Positions 33,679 to 44,245 of a stretch of DNA of 64,000 nucleotides are shown here, piece after piece. The stretch's first letter is position 1. Each line of letters opens with the position of its first letter. This DNA comes from Streptomyces lincolnensis (GTDB lineage: Bacteria > Actinomycetota > Actinomycetes > Streptomycetales > Streptomycetaceae), in NCBI RefSeq assembly GCF_001685355.1, contig NZ_CP016438.1, forward strand, positions 6,138,001-6,202,000, written 5' to 3'. The translations under genes and the position numbers were made by a program. The notes under the pieces are model-generated. The model was given only the letters and a program-made list of their open reading frames with translations. It was not told where the DNA came from and did not search any database.

Positions 33679-34313
33679 GTGGCCGCCAAGCCCGTGGCCA
33701 AGTCGGCCAAGCGCCTTGTCGTGCTGGTCTCCGGATCCGGTACGAACCTCCAGGCGCTGCTCGACGCCATCGCGACCGTCGGATCCGAGGCCTACGGAGC
33801 CGAGATCGTGGCCGTCGGAGCCGACCGCGACGGCATCGAGGGGCTCGCGCGGGCCGAACGGGCCGGACTGCCGACCTTCGTGTGCAAGGTCAGGGACCAC
33901 GGGAGCCGCGAGGAGTGGGACGCGGCGCTCGCCGAGGCGACCGCCGCCCACGAGCCGGACCTCGTCGTCTCCGCCGGGTTCATGAAGATCGTGGGCAAGG
34001 AGTTCCTCGCGCGCTTCGGCGGGCGGTTCGTGAACACCCACCCCGCGCTCCTGCCCAGCTTTCCCGGCGCCCACGGGGTCCGCGACGCGCTCGCGTACGG
34101 AGCCAGGGTCACCGGCTGCACCGTCCACTTCGTCGACGACGGCGTCGACACCGGACCGATCATCGCCCAGGGCGTGGTGGAGATCCGGGACGAGGACGAC
34201 GAGAGCGCTCTGCACGAGCGCATCAAGGAAGTCGAGCGAAGACTGCTCGTCGAGGTCGTGGGGCGGCTCGCCCGCAACGGCTATCGCATTGAGGGACGAA
34301 AGGTAGTTATCCA

Positions 34314-34317
<4 letters not shown>
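33679..34317 (+). CDS. purN: Phosphoribosylglycinamide formyltransferase
   Basis: A 212-residue folate-dependent enzyme of purine synthesis that formylates GAR. GTG start at 33679 after GAAAGGG; upstream codons are not family-like. Motifs: [14 protein letters not shown] for GAR phosphate binding, [15 protein letters not shown] with the catalytic Asn and His, and [10 protein letters not shown] with the catalytic Asp. Its stop overlaps the purH GTG (GTGA), so the two steps are coupled; both use 10-formyl-THF, which folD further right helps to supply. Confidence 0.96.
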
Positions 34318-35876
<1,559 letters not shown>

Positions 35877-35909
35877 GCCGTGACCGTTTCCACCGAGCCG
35901 TGATCGTGA

Positions 35910-35941
35910 GCGGGCCCCCGGGTGCACACCTGGGGGCCCGC
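35910..35941. terminator. purNH terminator (bidirectional)
   Basis: 14-bp arms GCGGGCCCCCGGGT and ACCTGGGGGCCCGC with one G-U pair and loop GCAC. It lies between convergent purH and the kinase gene. Confidence 0.85.
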
Positions 35942-35966
35942 CCCGTTCACGGCTCTGTCCTGCCGC

Positions 35967-37871
35967 CTACGTCGAACTGCGCAGCGCCGCCCAGGTCTTG
36001 GCGCCCACGTCCCCGTCGACCACCAGCCCCTTGTCGCCCTGGAACAGCTTCACCGCGGAGACCGTGTCCGCGCCGAACTGCCCGTCCACGCCCGAGCCGC
36101 CGACGCTGTAGCCGCGCTGGGTGAGCATGCACTGGACCTGGACGACGCGTTGGCCCTTGTCGCCCCGGGTGGTGAGTTCGGTGCCGGAGTAGTAGGTGCA
36201 CTGGGAGATCCAGGGCGGGGTGGCGGGCTTGGTCGCGGTCTTGGTGGGGGTGGGGCTGGGGGCGCTGCCGCCGCCGTTGCCGGTCGTGGCGGTGGGGTCG
36301 GGATCGGGGGTGACCCGTTCCCCGCCCGCTCCGGACGAACCGCCGTCCGCGCCGGGCGACTCGTCGTCCTTCGCCTTCTCCTCGCCCGTCTCCTTTCCTC
36401 CCGTCCCCTTCTTCTCCTTCTTGTTCTCCGCCGCCTTGCTCGGGGAGGCGGTGGGCAGGACCGAGGCCGCCGCGCCGTCGGGCGTGTTGTGGGCGGAGGC
36501 CGTGGGGGAGCCGGAGGCCGTGTCGGCGGGGGAGGGGCGGGTGAGCAGGAAGGCGCCCGCGGCCACGGCGACCACGGCGATGCCCGCCGCGACGGCCAGA
36601 TACGCCTTCCTCCGGGGACGCCGACCGCCGCCCTCGTCGGCCGGGAGAGGCGTGAGGGGCGTGACGGGGGCGTACGGGCCGACGGGCGTGGGCATGCCGC
36701 CGTACTGCCCGGGCGGTGTGGGTGTGCCGGCGGGCGGCCCCGCCGGTGTGGGCGACCCGCCGTACGGTCCGGCCGGGGTGGAGCCGCCCGCGTACGCACC
36801 GGGCGGGGGCGGACCGAACCCCGGCCCGGACCCGGCGGCCCCCGTCCGCTCCAGCGCGGCACGGAAGTGGTCGGTCTGCTGTGCGGAGGCGTTCTCCAGG
36901 AGGGCGGAGCCCTGGCGCCGGTCGTGGAGGCGGGCGGCGAGGGGCTCGTGCCAGGCGGGGGCGGGCCCGTGCCCGGCGGCCGTGGCGGCCTCGGTCAGCT
37001 GGTGCGGGGTGGGGCGGGCGGCCGGGTCCTTGGCGAGGCAGGCGGACAGCAGAGTGGCCAACGCGGGGTGCACGGCCGCGAGTTCGTCCATGACCTGCGG
37101 CCTGGGCTCCTCGAAGGCGACCCGGTGCATGACGTCGACGCCGGTGCCGTCGCCGAACGGGGCGTGCCCGGTGGCGGCGTAGACGATCGAGCTCGCGAGC
37201 GAGAACATGTCGGAGGCGGTGTCGCAGCGGCCCTCGCGCAGATACTCCGGCGACATGAAGGCGGGGGTGCCGACCCGGCTGCCCGTGCCGGTGATCGCGC
37301 TGCTGTCGGCGGCCTGCGAGATCCCGAAGTCGATGACATGCGCGCCCTGGGGGGACAGGACGACGTTCGACGGCTTGAGGTCCCGGTGCACGACCCCCGC
37401 GGCGGCCAGTGCCGCCAGTGCCTGTCCGAGCTCGCCCACCAGCCGCCACACGCCCGCCGGTTCCAGCGGCCCGCACTCCTTCACCGCGTCGGCGAGGTTC
37501 AGGCCCGGCAGGTACTGCGTCGCCATCCACAGCAGCTCGCCCTCGAACCCGCTCCCCAGCAACTCCGGGGTGTGCGGTGTCCGGACCCGCCCGTGCACCG
37601 CCGCCTCCCGCTCGAACCGCCGCCTGAACTGCGGGTCCTCGGCGTACTCGGGCCGGATCACCTTCACCGCCGCGAGCCCCGGCCGGTCGTCGGCGGGCCG
37701 GGCGAGGAAGACCCGCCCCATACCGCCGCTGCCGAGCCGCCCGAGCGGGAGGTACGGCCCGATGCGGGCGGGGTCGGCGGGTTGCAGGGGCGTGGCGCCC
37801 GTCTGCCTCAGGGCGGCGCCACCGGCGGCCGCTGTGTACGACGGTGGCGTGGACCGCCACTGGTCCGTCAT
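35967..37871 (-). CDS. Ser/Thr protein kinase with peptidoglycan-binding ectodomain
   Basis: A 634-residue kinase from ATG 37871. Kinase domain about 39-295: glycine loop LGSGGMG (46-52), K70, HRDLKPSN (162-169), DFG (181-183) and SPEY. All key residues are present, so it should be active. A Pro/Gly repeat linker (PTPAGP, PTPPGQ) precedes one membrane helix (423-443). A disordered outside stalk leads to a peptidoglycan_binding_1 domain (about 574-632: GQRVVQVQCMLTQRGYSVGG to DGDVGAKTWAAL). It likely senses wall state and signals inward. Confidence 0.94.
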   Translation of the reverse strand: MTDQWRSTPPSYTAAAGGAALRQTGATPLQPADPARIGPYLPLGRLGSGGMGRVFLARPADDRPGLAAVKVIRPEYAEDPQFRRRFEREAAVHGRVRTPHTPELLGSGFEGELLWMATQYLPGLNLADAVKECGPLEPAGVWRLVGELGQALAALAAAGVVHRDLKPSNVVLSPQGAHVIDFGISQAADSSAITGTGSRVGTPAFMSPEYLREGRCDTASDMFSLASSIVYAATGHAPFGDGTGVDVMHRVAFEEPRPQVMDELAAVHPALATLLSACLAKDPAARPTPHQLTEAATAAGHGPAPAWHEPLAARLHDRRQGSALLENASAQQTDHFRAALERTGAAGSGPGFGPPPPGAYAGGSTPAGPYGGSPTPAGPPAGTPTPPGQYGGMPTPVGPYAPVTPLTPLPADEGGGRRPRRKAYLAVAAGIAVVAVAAGAFLLTRPSPADTASGSPTASAHNTPDGAAASVLPTASPSKAAENKKEKKGTGGKETGEEKAKDDESPGADGGSSGAGGERVTPDPDPTATTGNGGGSAPSPTPTKTATKPATPPWISQCTYYSGTELTTRGDKGQRVVQVQCMLTQRGYSVGGSGVDGQFGADTVSAVKLFQGDKGLVVDGDVGAKTWAALRSST

Positions 37872-38062
37872 GGGTCCCCCGTGGTGCTGTGCTTCCGCAA
37901 CGTACAGATGTGCCGGGCAAGTTGGTGCGAGGCTACCGTGCCGGGACGGGGGAGATCCCGGAGGCTCCTGAGACGTGCGGACACTGTGACGCGGTGACGT
38001 CGAACGGTCCGCGGCCCGCGGCCCGTCGTGGTGAACCGGCGGGCCGTCGGGTCGGCGTGCCG

Positions 38063-38977
38063 TCAGGCGGTCCCGGAGCGGGCGTGCTTCAGCGCCCGGT
38101 CCCTGGCCTGGCGGTGGGCCTTGATCTCCGCTTCCCAGTCGCCCCGGAGGGTCTTCTCCGCCCGCTGCTGCCCCGCGGCCACCGCCTGGTGCAGCCGCGC
38201 CCGCTGCTGGCAGGCGACATCGGCCCGGGCTACGGCGAGTTCGGCCCGCCCGGTCTCCCGCAGGGCCTCGGAGTCCCCCGCGGCCTTCTCCACGCGCTCC
38301 TGGATCTCCTGGCGCGGCTCGCCCAGCGCGCGGTAGGGGTGCCCCTCCTCCGCCATGCACGTGGCCCATTTCCGCTCGGCGGTCCGAAAGGCGGCGCCGC
38401 GCAGGGTGGCCGTCACCACCTGGTTGCCGACTCCTTCCAGGGCCCGGAAACGTTCGGTCCACGGCTTGCCGTAGACGGAACGGAAACCGGTCTCGACGCA
38501 GGCACCGGGGTCGTAGGAGAGGGTCACCCCGTCGGGCCGCTTCACCTTGCGGTGGCGGTCGGGTGTCCCCACCAGCGCCTCGTGCCACTGGCGTTGCCGG
38601 GTCTCGGACAGCCGCTGGAGGATCTCGTCGTTGGGATCACCGGCCGGCGGGCCCAGCCGCTGGGCCGTGATGCCGTAGCCGTCGTCGGTGGCGCGGTCCG
38701 GCTGGAGCAGGCCGTAGGGGTTGTCCTCCACCAGCCGCCAGGGATCGCGCGCCGGTATGACGTGGTACTCGAAGCCGCGCTCGTGCATGCAGTCGCGCAC
38801 CGCCGCCTCCTCCGCGTCGTGCAGCAGGGCGGCGTTCGCGGGCGGTGCGTACAGCACGCCGGACAGGGGTCTGGGGTCCGGCAGGGCGGCCGGGGCCTCG
38901 TGGCCGGATGCACCGCATCCGGCCACGAGGAGAGCCGTGGCCGCCAGCCACAGCAGTCTGCGCACAGAGATCAGCAC
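38063..38977 (-). CDS. Lipoprotein, function unknown
   Basis: A 304-residue lipoprotein with lipobox LLVAGC, so it should be anchored outside the membrane. The GTG at 38977 overlaps the stop of the upstream I36-type gene by 7 bases; a GTG four codons later is an alternative. The mature part is charged and helical (LRETGRAELAVARADVACQQRARLHQAV), with cysteines in AVRDCMHERGF, ACVETG, WATCMAEEG and DVACQQR that could form disulphides. Similar lipoproteins are common in Streptomyces without a known role. Confidence 0.8.
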   Translation of the reverse strand: MLISVRRLLWLAATALLVAGCGASGHEAPAALPDPRPLSGVLYAPPANAALLHDAEEAAVRDCMHERGFEYHVIPARDPWRLVEDNPYGLLQPDRATDDGYGITAQRLGPPAGDPNDEILQRLSETRQRQWHEALVGTPDRHRKVKRPDGVTLSYDPGACVETGFRSVYGKPWTERFRALEGVGNQVVTATLRGAAFRTAERKWATCMAEEGHPYRALGEPRQEIQERVEKAAGDSEALRETGRAELAVARADVACQQRARLHQAVAAGQQRAEKTLRGDWEAEIKAHRQARDRALKHARSGTA

Positions 38978-39363
38978 ACCCAGGTGTTGGAGGCGATGCC
39001 GTAGCGGAACTGGCCGTTGTTCCAGGTGTGGGTGTCGTAGATGGCGTTGCCGCGGTGCAGGAGGGCGGAGCTGCCCTCCCGGTTCAGCAGCGTCCAGATG
39101 CGGACGTCGCAGGAGTTGCCGTTGTTGTACGCCGAGCGGGCGTTGTTGAACTTGTTGTACTGCCGCAGGTCGGAGTTGTTGCCGAAGACCTGCCCGGGGG
39201 TGCCGCCCCCGTTGGCGTTCAGGTAGGCACACAGTGCCCCGCCGTCGCAGTCGGACCAGGCGGCCTGCGCCGGTGCCGCCATGGCCCCCACCCCGAGACC
39301 GGCGAGCACGGTGGCCCCGGCGAGCACTGCCGCCTTCGTACGGATCGCCTTGATACGGCTCAT
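38971..39363 (-). CDS. Secreted peptidase inhibitor I36-like protein
   Basis: A 130-residue secreted protein from ATG 39363 (GGAGGGG upstream). Signal peptide about 1-33, cleavage near APAQAA. The mature part (CDGGALCAYLNANGGGTPGQVFGNNSD and on, then NNARSAYNNGNSCDVRIW, ending IASNTWVC) has four cysteines and an Asn/Gly-rich beta pattern like the I36 inhibitor (SMI) and crystallin-like family. It may bind extracellular metalloproteases, which is inference from family resemblance. Translationally coupled to the lipoprotein downstream. Confidence 0.78.
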   Translation of the reverse strand: MSRIKAIRTKAAVLAGATVLAGLGVGAMAAPAQAAWSDCDGGALCAYLNANGGGTPGQVFGNNSDLRQYNKFNNARSAYNNGNSCDVRIWTLLNREGSSALLHRGNAIYDTHTWNNGQFRYGIASNTWVC

Positions 39364-39555
39364 ACGATGTCCCCTCCAGTGCGTCGGCGCCGCCTCGTGG
39401 TGGCGCCGGGAACACAGTGGCGGGACGGGTCGGCGAGGGGTACCTGGAAAGTTACAGGTACCCGTCAAGTCCGGTGTGCGGCAGGGTCGTGGGCGCGCCC
39501 ACGACCACCCGTACGCTGCGCGCCCGGGCCTTCGCGCTCTCGGGCAGCCAGGCGA

Positions 39556-40893
39556 TCAGACCTCGTCCGCCTTGCGCAGCGCGCTCCAGGTCGCCGCGTT
39601 CACGATGCCGTCCGCGACCAGTCCCTCGCGTTGCTGGAAGGTGACGACGGCGTCCTGGGTCAGGGGGCCGAAGTCGCCGTCGATCTCGCCGACCTCGGGG
39701 ATCTTGTGGAGGTATCTGAGCAGGCACTGGACCTCGAGGACCTGGTTGCCGCCGTCGCCGCGTTTGACGGTGAAGTCCCACGTGGTGTGCCAGTTGGCGG
39801 TGTAGCCGCGGCCGTGGTCGGGGTCCTCGTAGACGGCGGGCTTCTCGCAGGTCGGAGGTGCCGAGGCCACCGGGCTCTCGTCCCGCAGGGTGTACGTCAG
39901 GGTGGCCGCCGCGCCCAGCGAGGCGGCCGCGAGAGCCGCGACGAGGACGGGGCGTATCCAGCGCCGGGGGCGCAGGCGGGGCAGGCGGGCCGAGGGGGAG
40001 GCCCCGGCGGCCTGCTCGACCTGTCGGAGCAGGGGCTCGGTGCCGATGCGTTCGGGGTGGGTGGGGGAGAGACAGGCGGTGATGATCTGCCGCCAGGGGG
40101 CGGGCAGTTCGGGGGAGAGCCGCAGCTCCTCGGTGCCGCGCGCGTAGCGCATGGCCGCGTCGCAGCGGGCATCCGTGGTGGCGCCCGGCAGCGGGAAGGT
40201 GTCCGTCAGGACGACGTGGGCGAGGACGCCGAAGGCCCAGATGTCGGCGGAGGGCCGCACCCGGGTGCCCCGCTCGTCGATCTCGGGCCACAGCAGTTCG
40301 GGCGGGGTGTAGTCCGGGGTGGCGAAGGCGGGCGCGTAGGCGTGGGTGCCCTCCATCTCGGCGGCCATGTTGAAGTCGGCGAGCCGGGCCGAACCGTCCT
40401 TCATCAGCAGCACGTTGGCGGGCTTCAGATCGCCGTGCACCCAGCCCGCGTGGTGCAGCTGGTGCAGCCCCTCGCAGATCTGGGCGAGCAGTGCGGGGCC
40501 CGCCGCCGGCTTCGGCTCGTGCTCCAGTACGGCGTGCAGGGAGCCCTCGGCCTTCTCCAGCACGAGGACCGTGGCGCCGTCGAGTTCCGGGTGGGCCGGG
40601 TCGTCGACCGTCAGGGTGTCGTACATCCGGATCAGGCGGGGCGCGCGCAGGCGGCCCAGCAACTCCACCTCGCGCTCGGCCAGTTCGCGCAGATGGTGCA
40701 GCCGGCGCGGGGTCTGGGTGCCGGTGGGCAGGAACTTCAGCGCCGCGTGACGCGGCTCGTCCGGTACGTCGTCGCGGGTGTTCCGGGCCGCGTAGACGGT
40801 GGCGAACGCCCCGGACGCGAGCGGCGCGCGAACCTCCCAGTGGCCGACCCGGTAGCCCTTGGGGACCGGGACGACGTACGACTGCCCGGTCAT
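39556..40893 (-). CDS. FHA-coupled Ser/Thr kinase with peptidoglycan-binding ectodomain
   Basis: A 445-residue kinase from ATG 40893, overlapping the FHA gene stop (ATGA). Kinase domain about 15-295: glycine loop SGAFATVY, K53 (ALKF), catalytic loop HGDLKPAN (153-160, Gly instead of Arg), and DFN (173-175) in place of DFG. One membrane helix about 313-333. The outside part has a Cys-containing spacer and a peptidoglycan_binding_1 domain (about 380-440: VLEVQCLLRYLHKIPE to GIVNAATWSALR). Close paralogue of the kinase at 41786 in the cytoplasmic half, but with a different ectodomain. Confidence 0.92.
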   Translation of the reverse strand: MTGQSYVVPVPKGYRVGHWEVRAPLASGAFATVYAARNTRDDVPDEPRHAALKFLPTGTQTPRRLHHLRELAEREVELLGRLRAPRLIRMYDTLTVDDPAHPELDGATVLVLEKAEGSLHAVLEHEPKPAAGPALLAQICEGLHQLHHAGWVHGDLKPANVLLMKDGSARLADFNMAAEMEGTHAYAPAFATPDYTPPELLWPEIDERGTRVRPSADIWAFGVLAHVVLTDTFPLPGATTDARCDAAMRYARGTEELRLSPELPAPWRQIITACLSPTHPERIGTEPLLRQVEQAAGASPSARLPRLRPRRWIRPVLVAALAAASLGAAATLTYTLRDESPVASAPPTCEKPAVYEDPDHGRGYTANWHTTWDFTVKRGDGGNQVLEVQCLLRYLHKIPEVGEIDGDFGPLTQDAVVTFQQREGLVADGIVNAATWSALRKADEV

Positions 40894-41630
40894 CGCACGG
40901 CCTCGTCGGCGGTCGCGGCGAGCACCGTCAGATCGTCCTCGCGGACCAGGTCGAAGCGGAGCGCGAGCGAGACCAGGGACTCCTTCTTGCCGTTGGCGCG
41001 CTGTCCGGGCTCCGCGGTGTCCGGTCCGGGCCTGAGGCGCAGCTTGACGGCGAGATAGTCGATGTTCCAGTAGACGGCGGAACGGGTGACCTTGGGCCAC
41101 GTGGGGCGCAGCCGCTCGACGAGCTGCTCGACCGCGGGCAGCGGGGCGTGCGGCTCGCCGCGCAGGCGGGGTTCGCACAGGGCGGTCAGGACCGAGAAGT
41201 ACCGCTTGGTGCGGTCGAGGGTGAACGCGGGCGCGGTCAGGGCGCCGGAGAGCCCCTGCCGGGCGACGCTGCGGAAGGTGTGGCGCGGCGCCCAGACGTC
41301 GAAGGCGAGCAGGTCGCCCGCGGCCGGCAGGACGACCCGCGAGAACTCGAAGGGCACCGGCGCGTCCAGGCGCCCCGGCCCGATCTTGATGTGCTCGCCC
41401 GCGCCCTCCGGGTTCTCCACGACGTAGGTCTGATGTTCGCTGAGGTTGCTCAGCAGCCAGAAGTTGTGGTGTGCGGCGATCTCGCCCGCGACGCGCGGTA
41501 CGCCTTCGTGCGCGATCGTGAGTCCCTCACCCGCCTGGGCTCTGCCGAACGTGAGGCGTTCGCCCGCGGCGATCCTGAGCTGCCCCTCCGCGCTGCCGCA
41601 CGAGGGTGGCACGACGATGACGCTGTACAT
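40890..41630 (-). CDS. FHA domain protein, copy 1
   Basis: A 246-residue protein from ATG 41630. The N-terminal ~125 residues are FHA-like (ERLTFGRAQAGEGLTIAHEG, LSNLSEHQTYVVENP) and would bind phosphothreonine. The rest (LDRTKRYFSVLTALCEPRLRGEP to RFDLVREDDLTVLAA) is a conserved extension probably helical, containing a winged-helix-like WNIDYLAVKLRLRPG. The stop overlaps the kinase start, so the pair is made together. The FHA protein is probably the kinase's substrate or reader. About 70% like the second copy by eye. Confidence 0.88.
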   Translation of the reverse strand: MYSVIVVPPSCGSAEGQLRIAAGERLTFGRAQAGEGLTIAHEGVPRVAGEIAAHHNFWLLSNLSEHQTYVVENPEGAGEHIKIGPGRLDAPVPFEFSRVVLPAAGDLLAFDVWAPRHTFRSVARQGLSGALTAPAFTLDRTKRYFSVLTALCEPRLRGEPHAPLPAVEQLVERLRPTWPKVTRSAVYWNIDYLAVKLRLRPGPDTAEPGQRANGKKESLVSLALRFDLVREDDLTVLAATADEAVR

Positions 41631-41656
41631 GGAGTTTCCCCCTCCTCCCACGCCAT

Positions 41657-41670
41657 GGGGGAGCTCCCCC
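41657..41670. promoter_or_regulatory. 14-bp perfect palindrome between FHA/kinase units
   Basis: GGGGGAGCTCCCCC lies 27 bases upstream of the first FHA start, in the 155-bp gap after the second kinase. It could be an operator or a small stem in the leader. No assignment possible. Confidence 0.4.
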
Positions 41671-41785
41671 AGTCGACCAACGGCAGAGTAAGGGGAGCCT
41701 TGTTGCAATGGCGAAGCTTTCCGATGTGTCGGCGGGGCGCCGAGGGACCTCGATGCCCCGAAGCGGTACCTCAGACCTGTGAGGG

Positions 41786-43366
41786 TCACTTCCTGGCGGG
41801 TGGCGTGTACTCCTTGAGGTAGTGGGCGACGCGGGCGGCGTAGTCGTGGACGTTCGGGGGAACGCCGCCCGCGGCGTTCACCTTCTTGGTCGAGGTGCGG
41901 TAGGCGGCGGCCAGCAGGACGCGTCGGTCGCCGGACAGGCCGGTGGTCTCCAGGCGCGGTTCCATGAAGCAGAGGTAGCGGCCGACGGCGGGGATGGACT
42001 CGGCGGGGGTGAGCGGCGGCCTCGGGGTCGCCTCGGCCGGGGCGCCGTCCGCGCGCATGTACCAGCGCAGGATGCTCGGGGTCCAGCGGGCGATGCCGTA
42101 CTCGCCCGCGTCGGGATCGGACAGGTCGGGGTCGAAGTTGCTCTCCGCCTTCAGGATCGCGGCGATCAGCGCCGGGGTGACCTCCGCCTGGGAGCAGTCG
42201 TGGGCGGAGTCGACGATCAGCTGCCGGTACCGCACCGGAACACCCTTGTCCGTACGGAGTTCGGCGGCGCCGTAGGCGGCCGCGGCGGCCTGCCCGCTTC
42301 CGGATCCGGCCGGGTCCTCGCCGTCCGAGCCGGACGCGGTCCAGGCGCTGATGCCGTAGCCGAGGACGGCCACGGTGACCGTCGCGGACACCGCGGCCAC
42401 CATCGTCGTACGGCGGGAGCGGCGGTGCGGGAGCAGGGTGCGGGGCAGCCGGGGGGAGCGGCCGGTGCCGGCGGCTGCCTCCACCTGTCTCAGCAGTTCG
42501 TCGGTGGTGACGCGGTCGGCGTGCGTACGGGCCAGGCAGCGGCGCACGATCTCCCGCCAGGCGGCGGGCAGTTCGGGCGACAGCCGCAGCTCGTCGGTGC
42601 CGCGGGCGTACGCGGCGGCCGCGTCCCGGCGGGCGGTCGGGGTGCCGCCGGGCAGCGGGAAGGAGTCGGTGAGGACGAGGTGGGCGAGGACGCCGAAGGC
42701 CCAGATGTCGGACGAGGGGCGGATCCGGCGCCCGCGTTCGCCGATCTCCGACCACAGCAGTTCGGGCGGGGTGTAGTCCGGGGTGGAGAACGCCGGCGTG
42801 TAGGCGTGGGTGCCCTCCATCTCGGCGGCCATGTTGAAGTCGGCGAGCCGGGCCGAACCGTCCTTCATCAGCAGCACATTGGCCGGTTTCAGATCCCCGT
42901 GCACCCAGCCCGCCCGGTGCAGCTGGGCCAGCCCCTCGCAGATCTGCGCGAGGAGCGCGGCGCCCCCGGAGGGCCGGGGCGCGTCGGTGAGCAGGGCGGA
43001 CAGCGACCGCTGCGCCTTCTCCAGGACGAGGACCGTGGCGCCGTCCAACTCGGGGCGCCCGGGATCGTCGACCGTGATGCTGTCGTACATCCGGATCAGG
43101 CGGGGCCGCTTGAGCCGGCGGTACAGCTCGACCTCCCGGTCGATCAGCTCGCGCAGGTGGGCCAGCTGGCGCGGGGTGCCGGTGCCGGTCGGCAGGAACT
43201 TCAGGGCCGCGGTGCGCGGCAGTTCCACGCCGTCGTCGGCGACGGTGTCCTCGGTGCGTCTGGCCTCGTAGACGCTGCCGAACGCGCCCGTCGCGATCGG
43301 CTCGCGCACCTCCCAGACGCCGACCCGGTAGCCGCGCGGCACCGGAACGGCGAACGGCTCGGTCAT
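41786..43366 (-). CDS. FHA-coupled Ser/Thr kinase with lytic transglycosylase-like ectodomain
   Basis: A 526-residue kinase from ATG 43366, ATGA-overlapped with its FHA gene. Kinase domain about 15-300: glycine loop TGAFGSVY, K56, HGDLKPAN (156-163) and DFN (176-178). One membrane helix 321-343. The outside half (about 370-520) reads CSQAEVTPALIAAILKAESNFDPDLSD then GEYGIARWTPSIL, matching the SLT/lysozyme-like fold with a candidate catalytic E408. A kinase joined to a putative wall-cleaving or glycan-binding domain is unusual. The cytoplasmic half closely matches the kinase at 39556. Confidence 0.92.
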   Translation of the reverse strand: MTEPFAVPVPRGYRVGVWEVREPIATGAFGSVYEARRTEDTVADDGVELPRTAALKFLPTGTGTPRQLAHLRELIDREVELYRRLKRPRLIRMYDSITVDDPGRPELDGATVLVLEKAQRSLSALLTDAPRPSGGAALLAQICEGLAQLHRAGWVHGDLKPANVLLMKDGSARLADFNMAAEMEGTHAYTPAFSTPDYTPPELLWSEIGERGRRIRPSSDIWAFGVLAHLVLTDSFPLPGGTPTARRDAAAAYARGTDELRLSPELPAAWREIVRRCLARTHADRVTTDELLRQVEAAAGTGRSPRLPRTLLPHRRSRRTTMVAAVSATVTVAVLGYGISAWTASGSDGEDPAGSGSGQAAAAAYGAAELRTDKGVPVRYRQLIVDSAHDCSQAEVTPALIAAILKAESNFDPDLSDPDAGEYGIARWTPSILRWYMRADGAPAEATPRPPLTPAESIPAVGRYLCFMEPRLETTGLSGDRRVLLAAAYRTSTKKVNAAGGVPPNVHDYAARVAHYLKEYTPPARK

Positions 43367-44112
43367 CGTGTCCCCCGGGTGGCCGGGGCCGCGAGCACGA
43401 CGAGGTCGTCCTCGCGGACCAGGTCGAAGCGGAGCGCCAGGGACACCAGGGACTCCTTCTTGCCGTTGAGCCGCGGTCCCGTGTCCGCGGTGTCCGGGCC
43501 GGGCTTGAGGCGCAGCTTCACGGCCAGGTAGTCGATGTTCCACTGCACGGACGTGCGGGACGCGGCCGGCCAGGCCGGCCGCAGCCGTTCCACGACCTGC
43601 TCGACGGTGGGCAGGGGGGCGTGCGGCTCCCCGCGCAGCCGCGGTTCGCAGAGCGCGGCGAGGACCGCGAAGTAGCGTTTCGTACGGTCCACCGAGAAGG
43701 CCGGTGTGGTGGTGTCCCCGTCCAGGCTCTCCTCGCCGCGCAGATAGTCGTGGCGTGGCGCCCACACCTCGATCGGCAGCAGGTCGCCCGCGGCGGGCAG
43801 CACGATCCGCGAGAACTCGAAGGGCACCGGCGCGTCCAGGCGCCCCGGTCCCACCTTGATGTGCTCGCCCGCGCCCTCCGGGTTCTCCACGACGTACGTC
43901 TGTCCGCCGGAGAGGTTGCTGAGAGTCCAGAAGGCGCCCTGCGCGCTGATCACGCCCGCTCTGCGGGAGACCCCGTCATGCGGCACGATCAGGTCGTTGG
44001 CGTCGCGGGTGGAACGGCCGAAGATCAGCCGCTCGCCGGGCGCCAGTCGTCGTTGGGTCCGGTTCGGGTCGTCCTCCGTGGTCGGCGGAGGTACCACGAT
44101 GATGCTGTACAA
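43363..44112 (-). CDS. FHA domain protein, copy 2
   Basis: A 249-residue paralogue of the FHA protein at 40890. TTG start at 44112 giving MYSIIVVPPP, aligned with MYSVIVVPPS of copy 1, with GGGGAGAC upstream. FHA features: GERLIFGRSTRDANDLIVPHDGVSRRAG (with Arg and Ser in canonical phosphothreonine-binding positions) and LSNLSGGQTYVVENPEG. The same C-terminal extension with WNIDYLAVKLRLKPG and LVREDDLVVLAA follows. It is the first gene of the four-gene FHA/kinase set and overlaps the following kinase by 4 bases. Confidence 0.88.
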   Translation of the reverse strand: MYSIIVVPPPTTEDDPNRTQRRLAPGERLIFGRSTRDANDLIVPHDGVSRRAGVISAQGAFWTLSNLSGGQTYVVENPEGAGEHIKVGPGRLDAPVPFEFSRIVLPAAGDLLPIEVWAPRHDYLRGEESLDGDTTTPAFSVDRTKRYFAVLAALCEPRLRGEPHAPLPTVEQVVERLRPAWPAASRTSVQWNIDYLAVKLRLKPGPDTADTGPRLNGKKESLVSLALRFDLVREDDLVVLAAPATRGTR

Positions 44113-44166
44113 GGTGCGTCTCCCCGTGCCTGACGGCTACACGGGTCAGAGTAGGGCCGCCGCACC

Positions 44167-44204
44167 AGGGCCGTGTCCCCCTCGTGCGGGTGAGACACGG
44201 CCCT
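44167..44204 (-). terminator. Hairpin between DUF4190-like and FHA genes
   Basis: Perfect 11-bp arms AGGGCCGTGTC (44167-44177) and GACACGGCCCT (44194-44204), with a 16-base loop that can pair further. It should end the gene at 44246-44824 and separate it from the FHA/kinase operon. Confidence 0.75.
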
Positions 44205-44245
44205 TGGGCGGGAATGGCGCGAACTGTTCCGTCGCGAGGAGGCGC

